DNA of 64,000 nucleotides. It comes from SZUA-100 sp965248135. Its GTDB lineage: Bacteria > Pseudomonadota > Alphaproteobacteria > Rhizobiales > Rhizobiaceae. Both the position numbers and the translations under genes were made by a program. Numbering within the stretch: position 1 is the first letter of the stretch; the number at the start of each line of letters is the position of its first letter. The notes below the pieces were generated by a model. The model saw only the letters and a program-made list of their open reading frames with translations. It was not told the DNA's origin and searched no databases. This document shows, one piece after another, positions 1 through 7,500 of the stretch. The stretch spans positions 1 to 64,000 of the forward strand of contig CBDFIN010000006.1 in assembly GCA_965248135.1 (NCBI GenBank). Direction: 5' to 3'.

Positions 1-8
1 AATGTCTT

Positions 9-239
9 TTAGAAAATCCCGCATGTTTGGTGCGGGATTTGCAGTTCTCGGTCGTCGTCTTCGTTCAGAATATCCGCAATCATTGCCCTGGCGCTGGTGT
101 AGGTTTTCAGGTGTTCTATGTTCTCATTGAGCGCGGCAATTGTTTCGGCATTTGGCTCATGAGATAGGGGGCAACGTCTGCCGTTGCCATGTTCTTCAAG
201 TGCGGGTGTTTGCGTGTCTTTGCTGATAATTTTGGTCAA
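9..239 (-). CDS. small hypothetical protein downstream of parE
   Basis: A 76-codon reading frame whose TTG start overlaps the TGA of the upstream toxin gene, so it could be translationally coupled as a third gene of the toxin-antitoxin operon. The product is hydrophilic, with no signal peptide or membrane segment; a central ENIEHLKTYTSARAM stretch looks helical. I recognise no family. The weak start codon and the lack of a visible ribosome site of its own make it uncertain that this is a real gene. Confidence 0.35.
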   Translation of the reverse strand: MTKIISKDTQTPALEEHGNGRRCPLSHEPNAETIAALNENIEHLKTYTSARAMIADILNEDDDRELQIPHQTCGIF

Positions 240-529
240 AATTCAATATTATCCTTATCACGACGGGCATCAACAATATGTAGGAACCTTACCGTGTCTT
301 CATCATAGTCAAAGAAAATCCAATCTGTCCGAAATACAAAGCCCGTGAGCGATGTCTGATATCCGTGGTCAGACAACCCAACGCCTGGAAAATTGGCAAT
401 ATGTGAGCAGGTCACCATTAGGTCAGAAACGAATTGCTCGCGAACGACTACGCCGAATTGCTCCTCGATGTATACACCGATGTCTTCGACCTCTTTGTCG
501 AAGGACGGAGCAAAAACAATGCGTCTCAT
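236..529 (-). CDS. parE: ParE/RelE-family toxin
   Basis: A 97-residue protein with the compact ParE layout: N-terminal strand RRIVFAPSF, helices around DIGVYIEEQFG, and the C-terminal signature WIFFDYDED...RFLHIVDARRDK. ParE toxins act on DNA gyrase, while RelE relatives cleave mRNA; the sequence is closer to ParE, but the target is inferred. The ATG overlaps the stop of the upstream antitoxin gene by 4 bp (ATGA), the usual coupled antitoxin-toxin arrangement. The frame is intact. Confidence 0.85.
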   Translation of the reverse strand: MRRIVFAPSFDKEVEDIGVYIEEQFGVVVREQFVSDLMVTCSHIANFPGVGLSDHGYQTSLTGFVFRTDWIFFDYDEDTVRFLHIVDARRDKDNIEF

Positions 530-753
530 GCCTTGGAGTTTTTAGCAAGTACCCGATTAGCTATACGCTGATTGAGCCCGGCGAAATAATCCGGGGTAAC
601 AGGAATGCCTTTGCCATCGCTAATTTCTTTTCGCGCCCGTTCGATCTTAGAGCGACCTTTAGGGCTTGCTGCGTAGGCGAGCATGTTGCGTGTTCCATCG
701 TCAACAGGGACGATTGGCAATACATCTGCAATGGTTTTTGTTTCGGTTGTCAT
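526..753 (-). CDS. ParD-like antitoxin
   Basis: A 75-residue partner of the ParE toxin. I start it at the ATG giving MTTETKTIADVLP; the longer frame reaches back into the tip of the neighbouring insertion sequence and is not native. The middle carries ARKEISDGKGIPV, resembling the A..EI..GkGI pattern of CopG/ParD-type antitoxins, where an N-terminal DNA-binding part autorepresses the operon and a C-terminal helix wraps the toxin. An ISAs1 copy is inserted about 45 bp upstream of the start (duplicated target at 797-806), close to or inside the operon's promoter/operator region. Confidence 0.72.
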   Translation of the reverse strand: MTTETKTIADVLPIVPVDDGTRNMLAYAASPKGRSKIERARKEISDGKGIPVTPDYFAGLNQRIANRVLAKNSKA

Positions 754-806
754 ATTGTCAGCATACCACAGATTCTCAAATTTGCACGCTGTGTTATAGG
801 TTATAC

Positions 807-1999
807 CAGGGCAATCGCATTTCAAAAGTTGTTTAGGAGTGAAAGCAGGAAATCATCATTCCAGCCAGCGCGTTTGAATTTTACGCGGTTTGATCCCTTG
901 TCCTGATTTGCCTTTATGATGTTTAGTGCGATACGTCTGAGGGCTGCAAAATTGATCGGTGCGTTGTCTTTGCGAGCGCGATGGAGATCATCATTCATAA
1001 TGACATCAAGCGACCAGTGAAGGCTGTTTTCAATTTGCCAATGCCCCCGAATAATGGTTGCAGCTTCCTGCGCTTGTGGGGGTTTTGACATGAGATAAAC
1101 GCGTTCGCAGCGGCTTGATTTTCCGTTCATTTCACGTGTTGAAGTGACATGGACGAAGGTCTTGAGGCTTGGCCATTTGTGTGTGTCGTCAAGATATTGC
1201 GTAGTGCTGTAGACATGGTAACATCGCTCTTCAATGCGGCCATGGTTGGCGTCAGTTGAGATATATTCGTCAATATAATCAGTCTCTTGATCATCAATGA
1301 AGGCCCGCACATCCGCCTGCATATCGCCCTGATTGCCCTTCAGTTGCACACAGTAATCGCCGCCTTCACGCACGATCAACTCACAGGTCTCGCGTTGGCA
1401 ATGCAGCGCGTCAGCAGTGATCGTCATGCCCTTGATGTCGAGCATTTTGATCAACTCACGTAGGGCCAAAATCTCGCCACCACCCTTGGCACTTTCGATA
1501 ATACCGAGGCTCAAACGAGCCCCATGCGCAAAGGCGGTCACCACGTTCAGGCCGGATTGATTGGCGGCCCTGTCAAAGGTGCGACGCATCTCTTTGCCGT
1601 CAATGGCGATGGCGGGTTGGGCATCGCGTGCCTGGGCAAAATCAGCACGGAACTTCTCAAACAGGCGTTGAAAGCTTGCGGGCTTAAGCAACCGAAACAG
1701 CCGTGAAAACGTGTCGTGACACGGCGTGCCATTCGGCAATTCGAGAAAATCGCGCAGAAATTCTTCCTTCGCATGGCCAAAATCGGCCATATCCACCGCA
1801 GTTTCGCCGCCACACAAGGCACATAAAAGGCTGATTGTCATGATGTCACAAAACTTGTGACGGCAGGCATTGCCCGTGCGTGGATCGTCTATATCATTGA
1901 AATAGCTTATGATTGTTGACATCTTGAGGCTCCATATCGTGATGGAACCTCAAGAATCTATTCAGGCATATTTGTCAAACCCCAAATGCGATTCCCCTG
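807..1999 (-). mobile_element. ISAs1-family element A, copy 1
   Basis: A 1,193-bp element bounded by near-perfect inverted repeats CAGGGSAATCGCATTT, with one transposase gene. It is flanked by the 10-bp direct repeat taggttatac. Length, tips and 8-10 bp duplication fit the ISAs1 family. The same element recurs at 2010, 4575, 22061 and 39450 with identical predicted protein, implying recent activity. Confidence 0.93.
822..1922 (-). CDS. ISAs1-family DDE transposase (copy 1)
   Basis: A 366-residue transposase of the ISAs1 (H-repeat-associated) family. The N-terminal domain starts MSTIISYFNDIDDPR. The catalytic core shows AIDGKEMRRTF (first Asp), TADALHCQRET (second Asp with the conserved HCQ) and the late WQIENSLHWSLDV segment with the catalytic Glu. 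The gene fills the element between its inverted repeats and is intact, so this copy is probably able to transpose. It is identical to the copies at 4590, 22076 and 39527. Confidence 0.95.
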   Translation of the reverse strand: MSTIISYFNDIDDPRTGNACRHKFCDIMTISLLCALCGGETAVDMADFGHAKEEFLRDFLELPNGTPCHDTFSRLFRLLKPASFQRLFEKFRADFAQARDAQPAIAIDGKEMRRTFDRAANQSGLNVVTAFAHGARLSLGIIESAKGGGEILALRELIKMLDIKGMTITADALHCQRETCELIVREGGDYCVQLKGNQGDMQADVRAFIDDQETDYIDEYISTDANHGRIEERCYHVYSTTQYLDDTHKWPSLKTFVHVTSTREMNGKSSRCERVYLMSKPPQAQEAATIIRGHWQIENSLHWSLDVIMNDDLHRARKDNAPINFAALRRIALNIIKANQDKGSNRVKFKRAGWNDDFLLSLLNNF

Positions 2000-2612
2000 T
2001 AGGTTATACCAGGGCAATCGCATTTCAAAAGTTGTTTAGGAGTGAAAGCAGGAAATCATCATTCCAGCCAGCGCGTTTGAATTTTACGCGGTTTGATCCC
2101 TTGTCCTGATTTGCCTTTATGATGTTTAGTGCGATACGTCTGAGGGCTGCAAAATTGATCGGTGCGTTGTCTTTGCGAGCGCGATGGAGATCATCATTCA
2201 TAATGACATCAAGCGACCAGTGAAGGCTGTTTTCAATTTGCCAATGCCCCCGAATAATGGTTGCAGCTTCCTGCGCTTGTGGGGGTTTTGACATGAGATA
2301 AACGCGTTCGCAGCGGCTTGATTTTCCGTTCATTTCACGTGTTGAAGTGACATGGACGAAGGTCTTGAGGCTTGGCCATTTGTGTGTGTCGTCAAGATAT
2401 TGCGTAGTGCTGTAGACATGGTAACATCGCTCTTCAATGCGGCCATGGTTGGCGTCAGTTGAGATATATTCGTCAATATAATCAGTCTCTTGATCATCAA
2501 TGAAGGCCCGCACATCCGCCTGCATATCGCCCTGATTGCCCTTCAGTTGCACACAGTAATCGCCGCCTTCATGAACCGCCCCGTGTTTATCGGAGAGTAA
2601 TTGGTTCAAATC

Positions 2613-3512
2613 TTAAGCTGCTTTTTGTATGGTTTTCAAGTCTTCATAATAATTTTCCTCTGCTTCATTGGGCGTGATGTATCCGATTGGTTCGAGCAAG
2701 CGCTGATTGTTGTACCAGTCGACCCATTTCAGGGTTTCCCATTCGACCTGGTCAACAGATTTCCACGGCCCTGATTGCTTGATGACTTCGGTCTTGAACA
2801 GGCCAATTATGCTTTCTGCCATGGCGTTGTCATAGCTGTCACCGACACTGCCAACAGATGGATCGATCCCGGCCTCTACTAGCCGTTCGGTGTATTTGAT
2901 CGACAGATATTGACTGCCGCGATCCGAATGGTGGATTAATCCACCATTCGGACCGCGCTGACATATAGCCTGGTTCAGAGCGTCGAGAACAAAGCTTGTT
3001 GTCATAGAAGTTGATACCCGCCAGCCGACAATCTTGCGAGCAAATACATCAATGACAAATGCCACATAAACCATTGCTTGCCAGCTGGATACATAGGTGA
3101 AGTCAGATACCCACAGCTGGTTTGGGCGCTGTGCGCTGAACACCCGATTGACCTTGTCATCTGGACATGGCTGACTGGCATCAGGGTTGGTGGTGATGAC
3201 TTTCTTGCCTCGCACAACACCTTGTATTTTCATTACTTTCATGAGTCTCTCCACGCTACAACGGGCAATTTGTTTTCCCTCACGGCGTAAACCGTGCCAA
3301 ACTTTACGGGCACCGTAAAGTTGATGATTATCATCCCAAACACGCTCAATATCTTCACAATGGCGAGCATCACATTTGGCTCGCTCAGATGCCAGATCGG
3401 GATTGCGGGCAATCGCCTGACGGGCATAATATGTCGAAGGGGCGATCGGTAAAACACGGCAGATCGGCTCGACCCCAAAAGCATCTCGATGCTCTTTAAC
3501 AAAGCTCGTCAT
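2613..3512 (-). CDS. IS3-family transposase OrfB (integrase core)
   Basis: A 299-residue integrase-type catalytic protein. It has the HTH_21-like start MTSFVKEHRDAFGVEPICRV, the RPNQLWVSDFTYV segment with the first Asp, IHHSDRGSQYLS with the second, and DSYDNAMAESIIGLFKTE with the catalytic Glu, so the DDE triad is complete. Its ATG overlaps the orfA stop by 4 bp (ATGA), allowing coupled translation or production of a fused OrfAB by frameshifting, as is usual in this family. Confidence 0.93.
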   Translation of the reverse strand: MTSFVKEHRDAFGVEPICRVLPIAPSTYYARQAIARNPDLASERAKCDARHCEDIERVWDDNHQLYGARKVWHGLRREGKQIARCSVERLMKVMKIQGVVRGKKVITTNPDASQPCPDDKVNRVFSAQRPNQLWVSDFTYVSSWQAMVYVAFVIDVFARKIVGWRVSTSMTTSFVLDALNQAICQRGPNGGLIHHSDRGSQYLSIKYTERLVEAGIDPSVGSVGDSYDNAMAESIIGLFKTEVIKQSGPWKSVDQVEWETLKWVDWYNNQRLLEPIGYITPNEAEENYYEDLKTIQKAA

Positions 3513-3880
3513 TTGCGAAACGGGCGGTCGAGCACCGCCTGGGCAAAGTTGACCGCCAAAACGCCATTGGTCTGAGTGACAAGGTCAACGCGAGAGGCCT
3601 TCTTTAATATCTCATTGGCTTGGCGAAGTTCACGAACTTCTCGCTCCAATTCCTTGATCCGGGCTTTCTCCTGGCTGGTCGGGCCAGCCAGTTTACCAGC
3701 ATCGCGTTCAGCCTGAAGACACCAGGCGCGAAGACTGTCGGGAGAGCAGCCCAGCTTGGATGCTATCGCCTTATAGGCAGCGTTATTGCTGGCGTAATCT
3801 GCGCGATGATCGTTGAAAAGACGAACGCCGCGTGTGCGGAATTCAGGGCTATATGTAGGGGTGTGTTTTTCCTGTTTCAT
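3509..3880 (-). CDS. IS3-family transposase OrfA with a 42-bp insert
   Basis: A 123-residue helix-turn-helix protein (YSPEFRTRGVRLFNDHRADY..., LGCSPDSLRAWCLQAERD) followed by a leucine-zipper-like coiled coil (KARIKELEREVRELRQANEILKKAS). Relatives usually run from KKAS directly into a YFAQAELDRPFK-like ending. Here about 14 residues (RVDLVTQTNGVLAV) separate KKAS from NFAQAVLDRPF. The matching DNA at 3548-3589 is bounded by GTTGACC and GGTCAAC, an inverted repeat, and keeps the frame. The comparison with relatives is from memory. Confidence 0.85.
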   Translation of the reverse strand: MKQEKHTPTYSPEFRTRGVRLFNDHRADYASNNAAYKAIASKLGCSPDSLRAWCLQAERDAGKLAGPTSQEKARIKELEREVRELRQANEILKKASRVDLVTQTNGVLAVNFAQAVLDRPFRK

Positions 3881-4574
3881 AGGGTCTACCTTTAGAGAGT
3901 TTTACTCTCCGGTAAACACAGGGCGGTTCATCACGCACGATCAACTCACAGGTCTCGCGTTGGCAATGCAGCGCGTCAGCAGTGATCGTCATGCCCTTGA
4001 TGTCGAGCATTTTGATCAACTCACGTAGGGCCAAAATCTCGCCACCACCCTTGGCACTTTCGATAATACCGAGGCTCAAACGAGCCCCATGCGCAAAGGC
4101 GGTCACCACGTTCAGGCCGGATTGATTGGCGGCCCTGTCAAAGGTGCGACGCATCTCTTTGCCGTCAATGGCGATGGCGGGTTGGGCATCGCGTGCCTGG
4201 GCAAAATCAGCACGGAACTTCTCAAACAGGCGTTGAAAGCTTGCGGGCTTAAGCAACCGAAACAGCCGTGAAAACGTGTCGTGACACGGCGTGCCATTCG
4301 GCAATTCGAGAAAATCGCGCAGAAATTCTTCCTTCGCATGGCCAAAATCGGCCATATCCACCGCAGTTTCGCCGCCACACAAGGCACATAAAAGGCTGAT
4401 TGTCATGATGTCACAAAACTTGTGACGGCAGGCATTGCCCGTGCGTGGATCGTCTATATCATTGAAATAGCTTATGATTGTTGACATCTTGAGGCTCCAT
4501 ATCGTGATGGAACCTCAAGAATCTATTCAGGCATATTTGTCAAACCCCAAATGCGATTCCCCTGTAGGTTATAC

Positions 4575-5767
4575 CAGGGCAATCGCATTTCAAAAGTTGT
4601 TTAGGAGTGAAAGCAGGAAATCATCATTCCAGCCAGCGCGTTTGAATTTTACGCGGTTTGATCCCTTGTCCTGATTTGCCTTTATGATGTTTAGTGCGAT
4701 ACGTCTGAGGGCTGCAAAATTGATCGGTGCGTTGTCTTTGCGAGCGCGATGGAGATCATCATTCATAATGACATCAAGCGACCAGTGAAGGCTGTTTTCA
4801 ATTTGCCAATGCCCCCGAATAATGGTTGCAGCTTCCTGCGCTTGTGGGGGTTTTGACATGAGATAAACGCGTTCGCAGCGGCTTGATTTTCCGTTCATTT
4901 CACGTGTTGAAGTGACATGGACGAAGGTCTTGAGGCTTGGCCATTTGTGTGTGTCGTCAAGATATTGCGTAGTGCTGTAGACATGGTAACATCGCTCTTC
5001 AATGCGGCCATGGTTGGCGTCAGTTGAGATATATTCGTCAATATAATCAGTCTCTTGATCATCAATGAAGGCCCGCACATCCGCCTGCATATCGCCCTGA
5101 TTGCCCTTCAGTTGCACACAGTAATCGCCGCCTTCACGCACGATCAACTCACAGGTCTCGCGTTGGCAATGCAGCGCGTCAGCAGTGATCGTCATGCCCT
5201 TGATGTCGAGCATTTTGATCAACTCACGTAGGGCCAAAATCTCGCCACCACCCTTGGCACTTTCGATAATACCGAGGCTCAAACGAGCCCCATGCGCAAA
5301 GGCGGTCACCACGTTCAGGCCGGATTGATTGGCGGCCCTGTCAAAGGTGCGACGCATCTCTTTGCCGTCAATGGCGATGGCGGGTTGGGCATCGCGTGCC
5401 TGGGCAAAATCAGCACGGAACTTCTCAAACAGGCGTTGAAAGCTTGCGGGCTTAAGCAACCGAAACAGCCGTGAAAACGTGTCGTGACACGGCGTGCCAT
5501 TCGGCAATTCGAGAAAATCGCGCAGAAATTCTTCCTTCGCATGGCCAAAATCGGCCATATCCACCGCAGTTTCGCCGCCACACAAGGCACATAAAAGGCT
5601 GATTGTCATGATGTCACAAAACTTGTGACGGCAGGCATTGCCCGTGCGTGGATCGTCTATATCATTGAAATAGCTTATGATTGTTGACATCTTGAGGCTC
5701 CATATCGTGATGGAACCTCAAGAATCTATTCAGGCATATTTGTCAAACCCCAAATGCGATTCCCCTG
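4575..5767 (-). mobile_element. ISAs1-family element A, copy 3
   Basis: A 1,193-bp element with CAGGGSAATCGCATTT tips, flanked by taggttatac on both sides. Its outer spacer overlaps the first base of the IS630 element that follows, so the ISAs1 insertion took place at the very tip of a pre-existing IS630. Confidence 0.93.
4590..5690 (-). CDS. ISAs1-family DDE transposase (copy 3)
   Basis: A 366-residue intact transposase, identical in sequence to the copies at 822, 22076 and 39527, with the AIDGKE, TADALHCQ and WQIENSLHW catalytic segments present. Confidence 0.95.
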   Translation of the reverse strand: MSTIISYFNDIDDPRTGNACRHKFCDIMTISLLCALCGGETAVDMADFGHAKEEFLRDFLELPNGTPCHDTFSRLFRLLKPASFQRLFEKFRADFAQARDAQPAIAIDGKEMRRTFDRAANQSGLNVVTAFAHGARLSLGIIESAKGGGEILALRELIKMLDIKGMTITADALHCQRETCELIVREGGDYCVQLKGNQGDMQADVRAFIDDQETDYIDEYISTDANHGRIEERCYHVYSTTQYLDDTHKWPSLKTFVHVTSTREMNGKSSRCERVYLMSKPPQAQEAATIIRGHWQIENSLHWSLDVIMNDDLHRARKDNAPINFAALRRIALNIIKANQDKGSNRVKFKRAGWNDDFLLSLLNNF

Positions 5768-5789
5768 TAGGTTATACCAACGGCAATTA

Positions 5790-6856
5790 TTACTGACCTG
5801 CATGAGCCCAATCTCGCATTCCGATTGATTTGATAGTTTCGGGTTGTGCAAGGAGTTTGTTCCAGGCATCGCATCCTGCATCAATGATAGCATTATAGTC
5901 CTCAAAGATACGGTTAGAGAGCCAGTTCTGGCGTAGATATTGCCAGATGTTTTCTACCGGGTTGAGTTCTGGCGAACGCGATGGCAGCAGGATGATGGTG
6001 ATGTTTTTCGGTACATCGAGATTGCCTGTTGTATGCCAGCCTGCCCGATCCATGAGAATGACAGCGTGGGATTTTCGCGCTACATATTTGCTGATTTCGT
6101 CAAGATGCATTTGCATTGTCTCAGTGTTGGCCCACGGCAACATCAGGGCGGCTCCTTTGCCATGGGCCGGGCATATGGCACCGAACAGATATGCATTCTT
6201 GTATCGCTGATCAGCGGGCATTCGGGGGCGGGTGCCTTTCTTCGCCCAGATGCGTGTTTGCCCGTTCTTCTGGCCCAGCCGGGCTTCATCCTGCCACCAA
6301 ATCTCAACGGGAGTGTCTTCCGGCAGATCGGCTATGTGAGCTGCAAGCGTGTTGGCGAAGTTTTTTTGAAAGCCTCAATCACACGCTCATCCTGCTTTGG
6401 ATGCTGCGGGCGGGTGCTCATGCGGGAAAAGCCAAGGACGGCAAGGAGTTCGGATATCGAGCGTTCGGCGTAGACGGCACCAAAGCGCTCTTCAATCACC
6501 CGCTTTAAATCAATCCGCCGCCAGCGCACAACCCCGTCCACCGCCGGATCAGGGCCAGCATTGACGATCTCGGACAGCTCATTCATTTGTTCATCGCTCA
6601 AAAGGCGTGGCCGTCCCGCCCCCTGACGATTGGTCAGGCCATCTGGACCTTCTGCGTTGAATCTCAAGACCCAGTCGCGCAGCGTTTGACGATCCATCCC
6701 GCCAACCCTGGCAGCATCTGTCCGGCTCATGCCATCGTAAATGGCTGCAAGCGCCAGAAGACGGCGTACCTGTCTTGTGTCACTGCATCGTCGGGAAAAT
6801 TGGCGAAGCGTGGGGGCATCAAAATCTCTTCGAAGTACAAGTCCTGTTGATGGCAT
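5790..6856 (-). CDS. IS630-family transposase, two frames joined by -1 frameshift
   Basis: The first frame (6332-6856, from MPSTGLVLRRDF) encodes the N-terminal helix-turn-helix half (GMSRTDAARVGGMDRQTLRDW; GLTNRQGAGRPRLL). The second (down to 5790) encodes the DDE half: EIWWQDEARLGQ, AVILMDRAGWHTT and LPSRSPELNPVENIWQYLR. They meet at a run of seven A residues (6361-6367); slipping back one base there gives one continuous product of about 355 residues, normal for the family. The heptamer suggests programmed -1 frameshifting rather than decay, but a plain mutation is not excluded. Confidence 0.82.
6361..6367 (-). other. candidate -1 frameshift slippery run in IS630 transposase
   Basis: Seven consecutive A residues on the coding strand, in the A_AAA_AAA phase, at the exact point where the N-terminal frame must pass to the catalytic frame. 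Re-reading one A gives ...F K K N F A N T L..., which continues without a stop to the DDE domain. Confidence 0.65.
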
Positions 6857-6937
6857 GGCAAATCTCCTTCGCCACCCATTGAATCAGAACATCAGTGATT
6901 TGGGAATCCCATACGAGTCAGAAAATCATGCCATTGG

Positions 6938-7500
6938 TATTATGCCTATTTGCAAAATGTACTGTGTAAATTTGTCCGACAAGCCAAATGTCGGCTCGGA
7001 GCCGATTTTGATGAAAAAGGCGGCAATCTATTCTTGACGGTGATTTTGTAGAAATGAATTTCAGATAGGTCAATTGTTCAAAATGCTATTCTATCTGATG
7101 CCTATAATTGAAACGAAAATCCAATTTTTGTCATCAATTTTCGACGGCCCGCCTTTTTCATCAAAATCAGCCCTTAGGAGACCTGAGCCAAGGCCAACTT
7201 TGTAATCAAATTCTGGGATAAGCGGACGTCACAGCTTTGCAGCGCCGTTCAATTTGCGCCACCAACAGTCGACGACTGTTTAGTGCTGAGGCTGATGGGT
7301 GATAGCGGCGCTCTCCGCAATACGGTCCGCGGTTATACAATTTTTCGATGATCGGCTGGACGGGTTTTATTCATCCGCGACCAAGTACCACAGAAAACAC
7401 CTTTATTGTCGACAATAGTGCCTTTCACAGACCAAATTTCGCCTACCGCATCTGTTCAGATTTTCCGAACGATTTTTCCTTGCCTGCTATCTTTTTACCC
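6938..7500. other. 563-bp gene-free stretch with a long inverted repeat
   Basis: No convincing gene. It contains a perfect 20-bp inverted repeat, gattttgatgaaaaaggcgg at 7004-7023 and its reverse complement at 7149-7168, enclosing 125 bp. The arms could be the ends of a small non-coding mobile element or a relic; no obvious target duplication flanks them. The rest (7170-7500) shows only short fragments without start or ribosome sites. Confidence 0.5.

Larger units (their letters stand above)
2572..3930 (-). mobile_element. IS3-family element inside ISAs1-A copy 2
   Basis: A 1,359-bp element with terminal inverted repeats starting TGAACCGCCCYGTGTTTAYC, continuing into GGAGAGTAA. It is flanked by a 3-bp duplication, TCA (2569-2571 and 3931-3933); excising it restores the ISAs1 sequence exactly. 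It carries overlapping orfA and orfB. A decayed relative starts at 46976 with the same tip sequence. Confidence 0.92.
2025..4487 (-). pseudogene. ISAs1-A transposase split by IS3
   Basis: The N-terminal part (about 190 residues, ending at CELIVR) lies at 3934-4487 and the C-terminal part (from EGGDYCVQ) at 2025-2571. The IS3 insertion falls between the second catalytic Asp region and the Glu region, so no complete catalytic core can be made. Otherwise the halves match the intact copies residue for residue. Confidence 0.93.
2010..4564 (-). mobile_element. ISAs1-family element A, copy 2, interrupted by IS3
   Basis: This copy has the same tips as copy 1 and begins directly after the 2000-2009 spacer. 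Subtracting the IS3 element (2572-3930) and its 3-bp duplication leaves exactly 1,193 bp, the size of the other copies. The IS3 insertion therefore came after this copy was in place. Confidence 0.93.
797..5777. repeat. tandem array: three ISAs1-A copies with identical 10-bp spacers
   Basis: The 10-bp word taggttatac occurs at 797-806, 2000-2009, 4565-4574 and 5768-5777. Between these lie three ISAs1-A copies (807-1999, 2010-4564 and 4575-5767), all in the same orientation; the middle one is enlarged by an IS3 insertion. Outermost and internal spacers are identical, as expected if one insertion with its target duplication was amplified in tandem. Three independent insertions choosing the same 10 bp in the same orientation are less likely. 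Confidence 0.9.
5777..6937 (-). mobile_element. IS630-family element
   Basis: About 1,161 bp bounded by imperfect inverted repeats (CCAACGGCAATTATTACTGAC on the left; CCAATGGCATGATTTTCTGAC as the reverse complement of the right end). Both sides are flanked by TA (5775-5776 and 6938-6939), the target duplicated by IS630/mariner elements. One transposase gene, split between two frames, fills it. Confidence 0.85.

Noticed and set aside
352..906. 184-codon plus-strand frame over the toxin-antitoxin operon
   Set aside because: It is antisense to two genes with clear family patterns, runs into the ISAs1 end, and its product has no recognisable features.
1127..1312. Short frames repeated at every ISAs1-A copy (60-91 codons)
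   Set aside because: They are alternative-frame shadows of the transposase gene, which explains their exact recurrence.
6938..7500. Second IS element bounded by the 20-bp inverted repeat
   Set aside because: Only 125 bp lie between the arms, there is no coding capacity and no target duplication, so an autonomous element is not supported.
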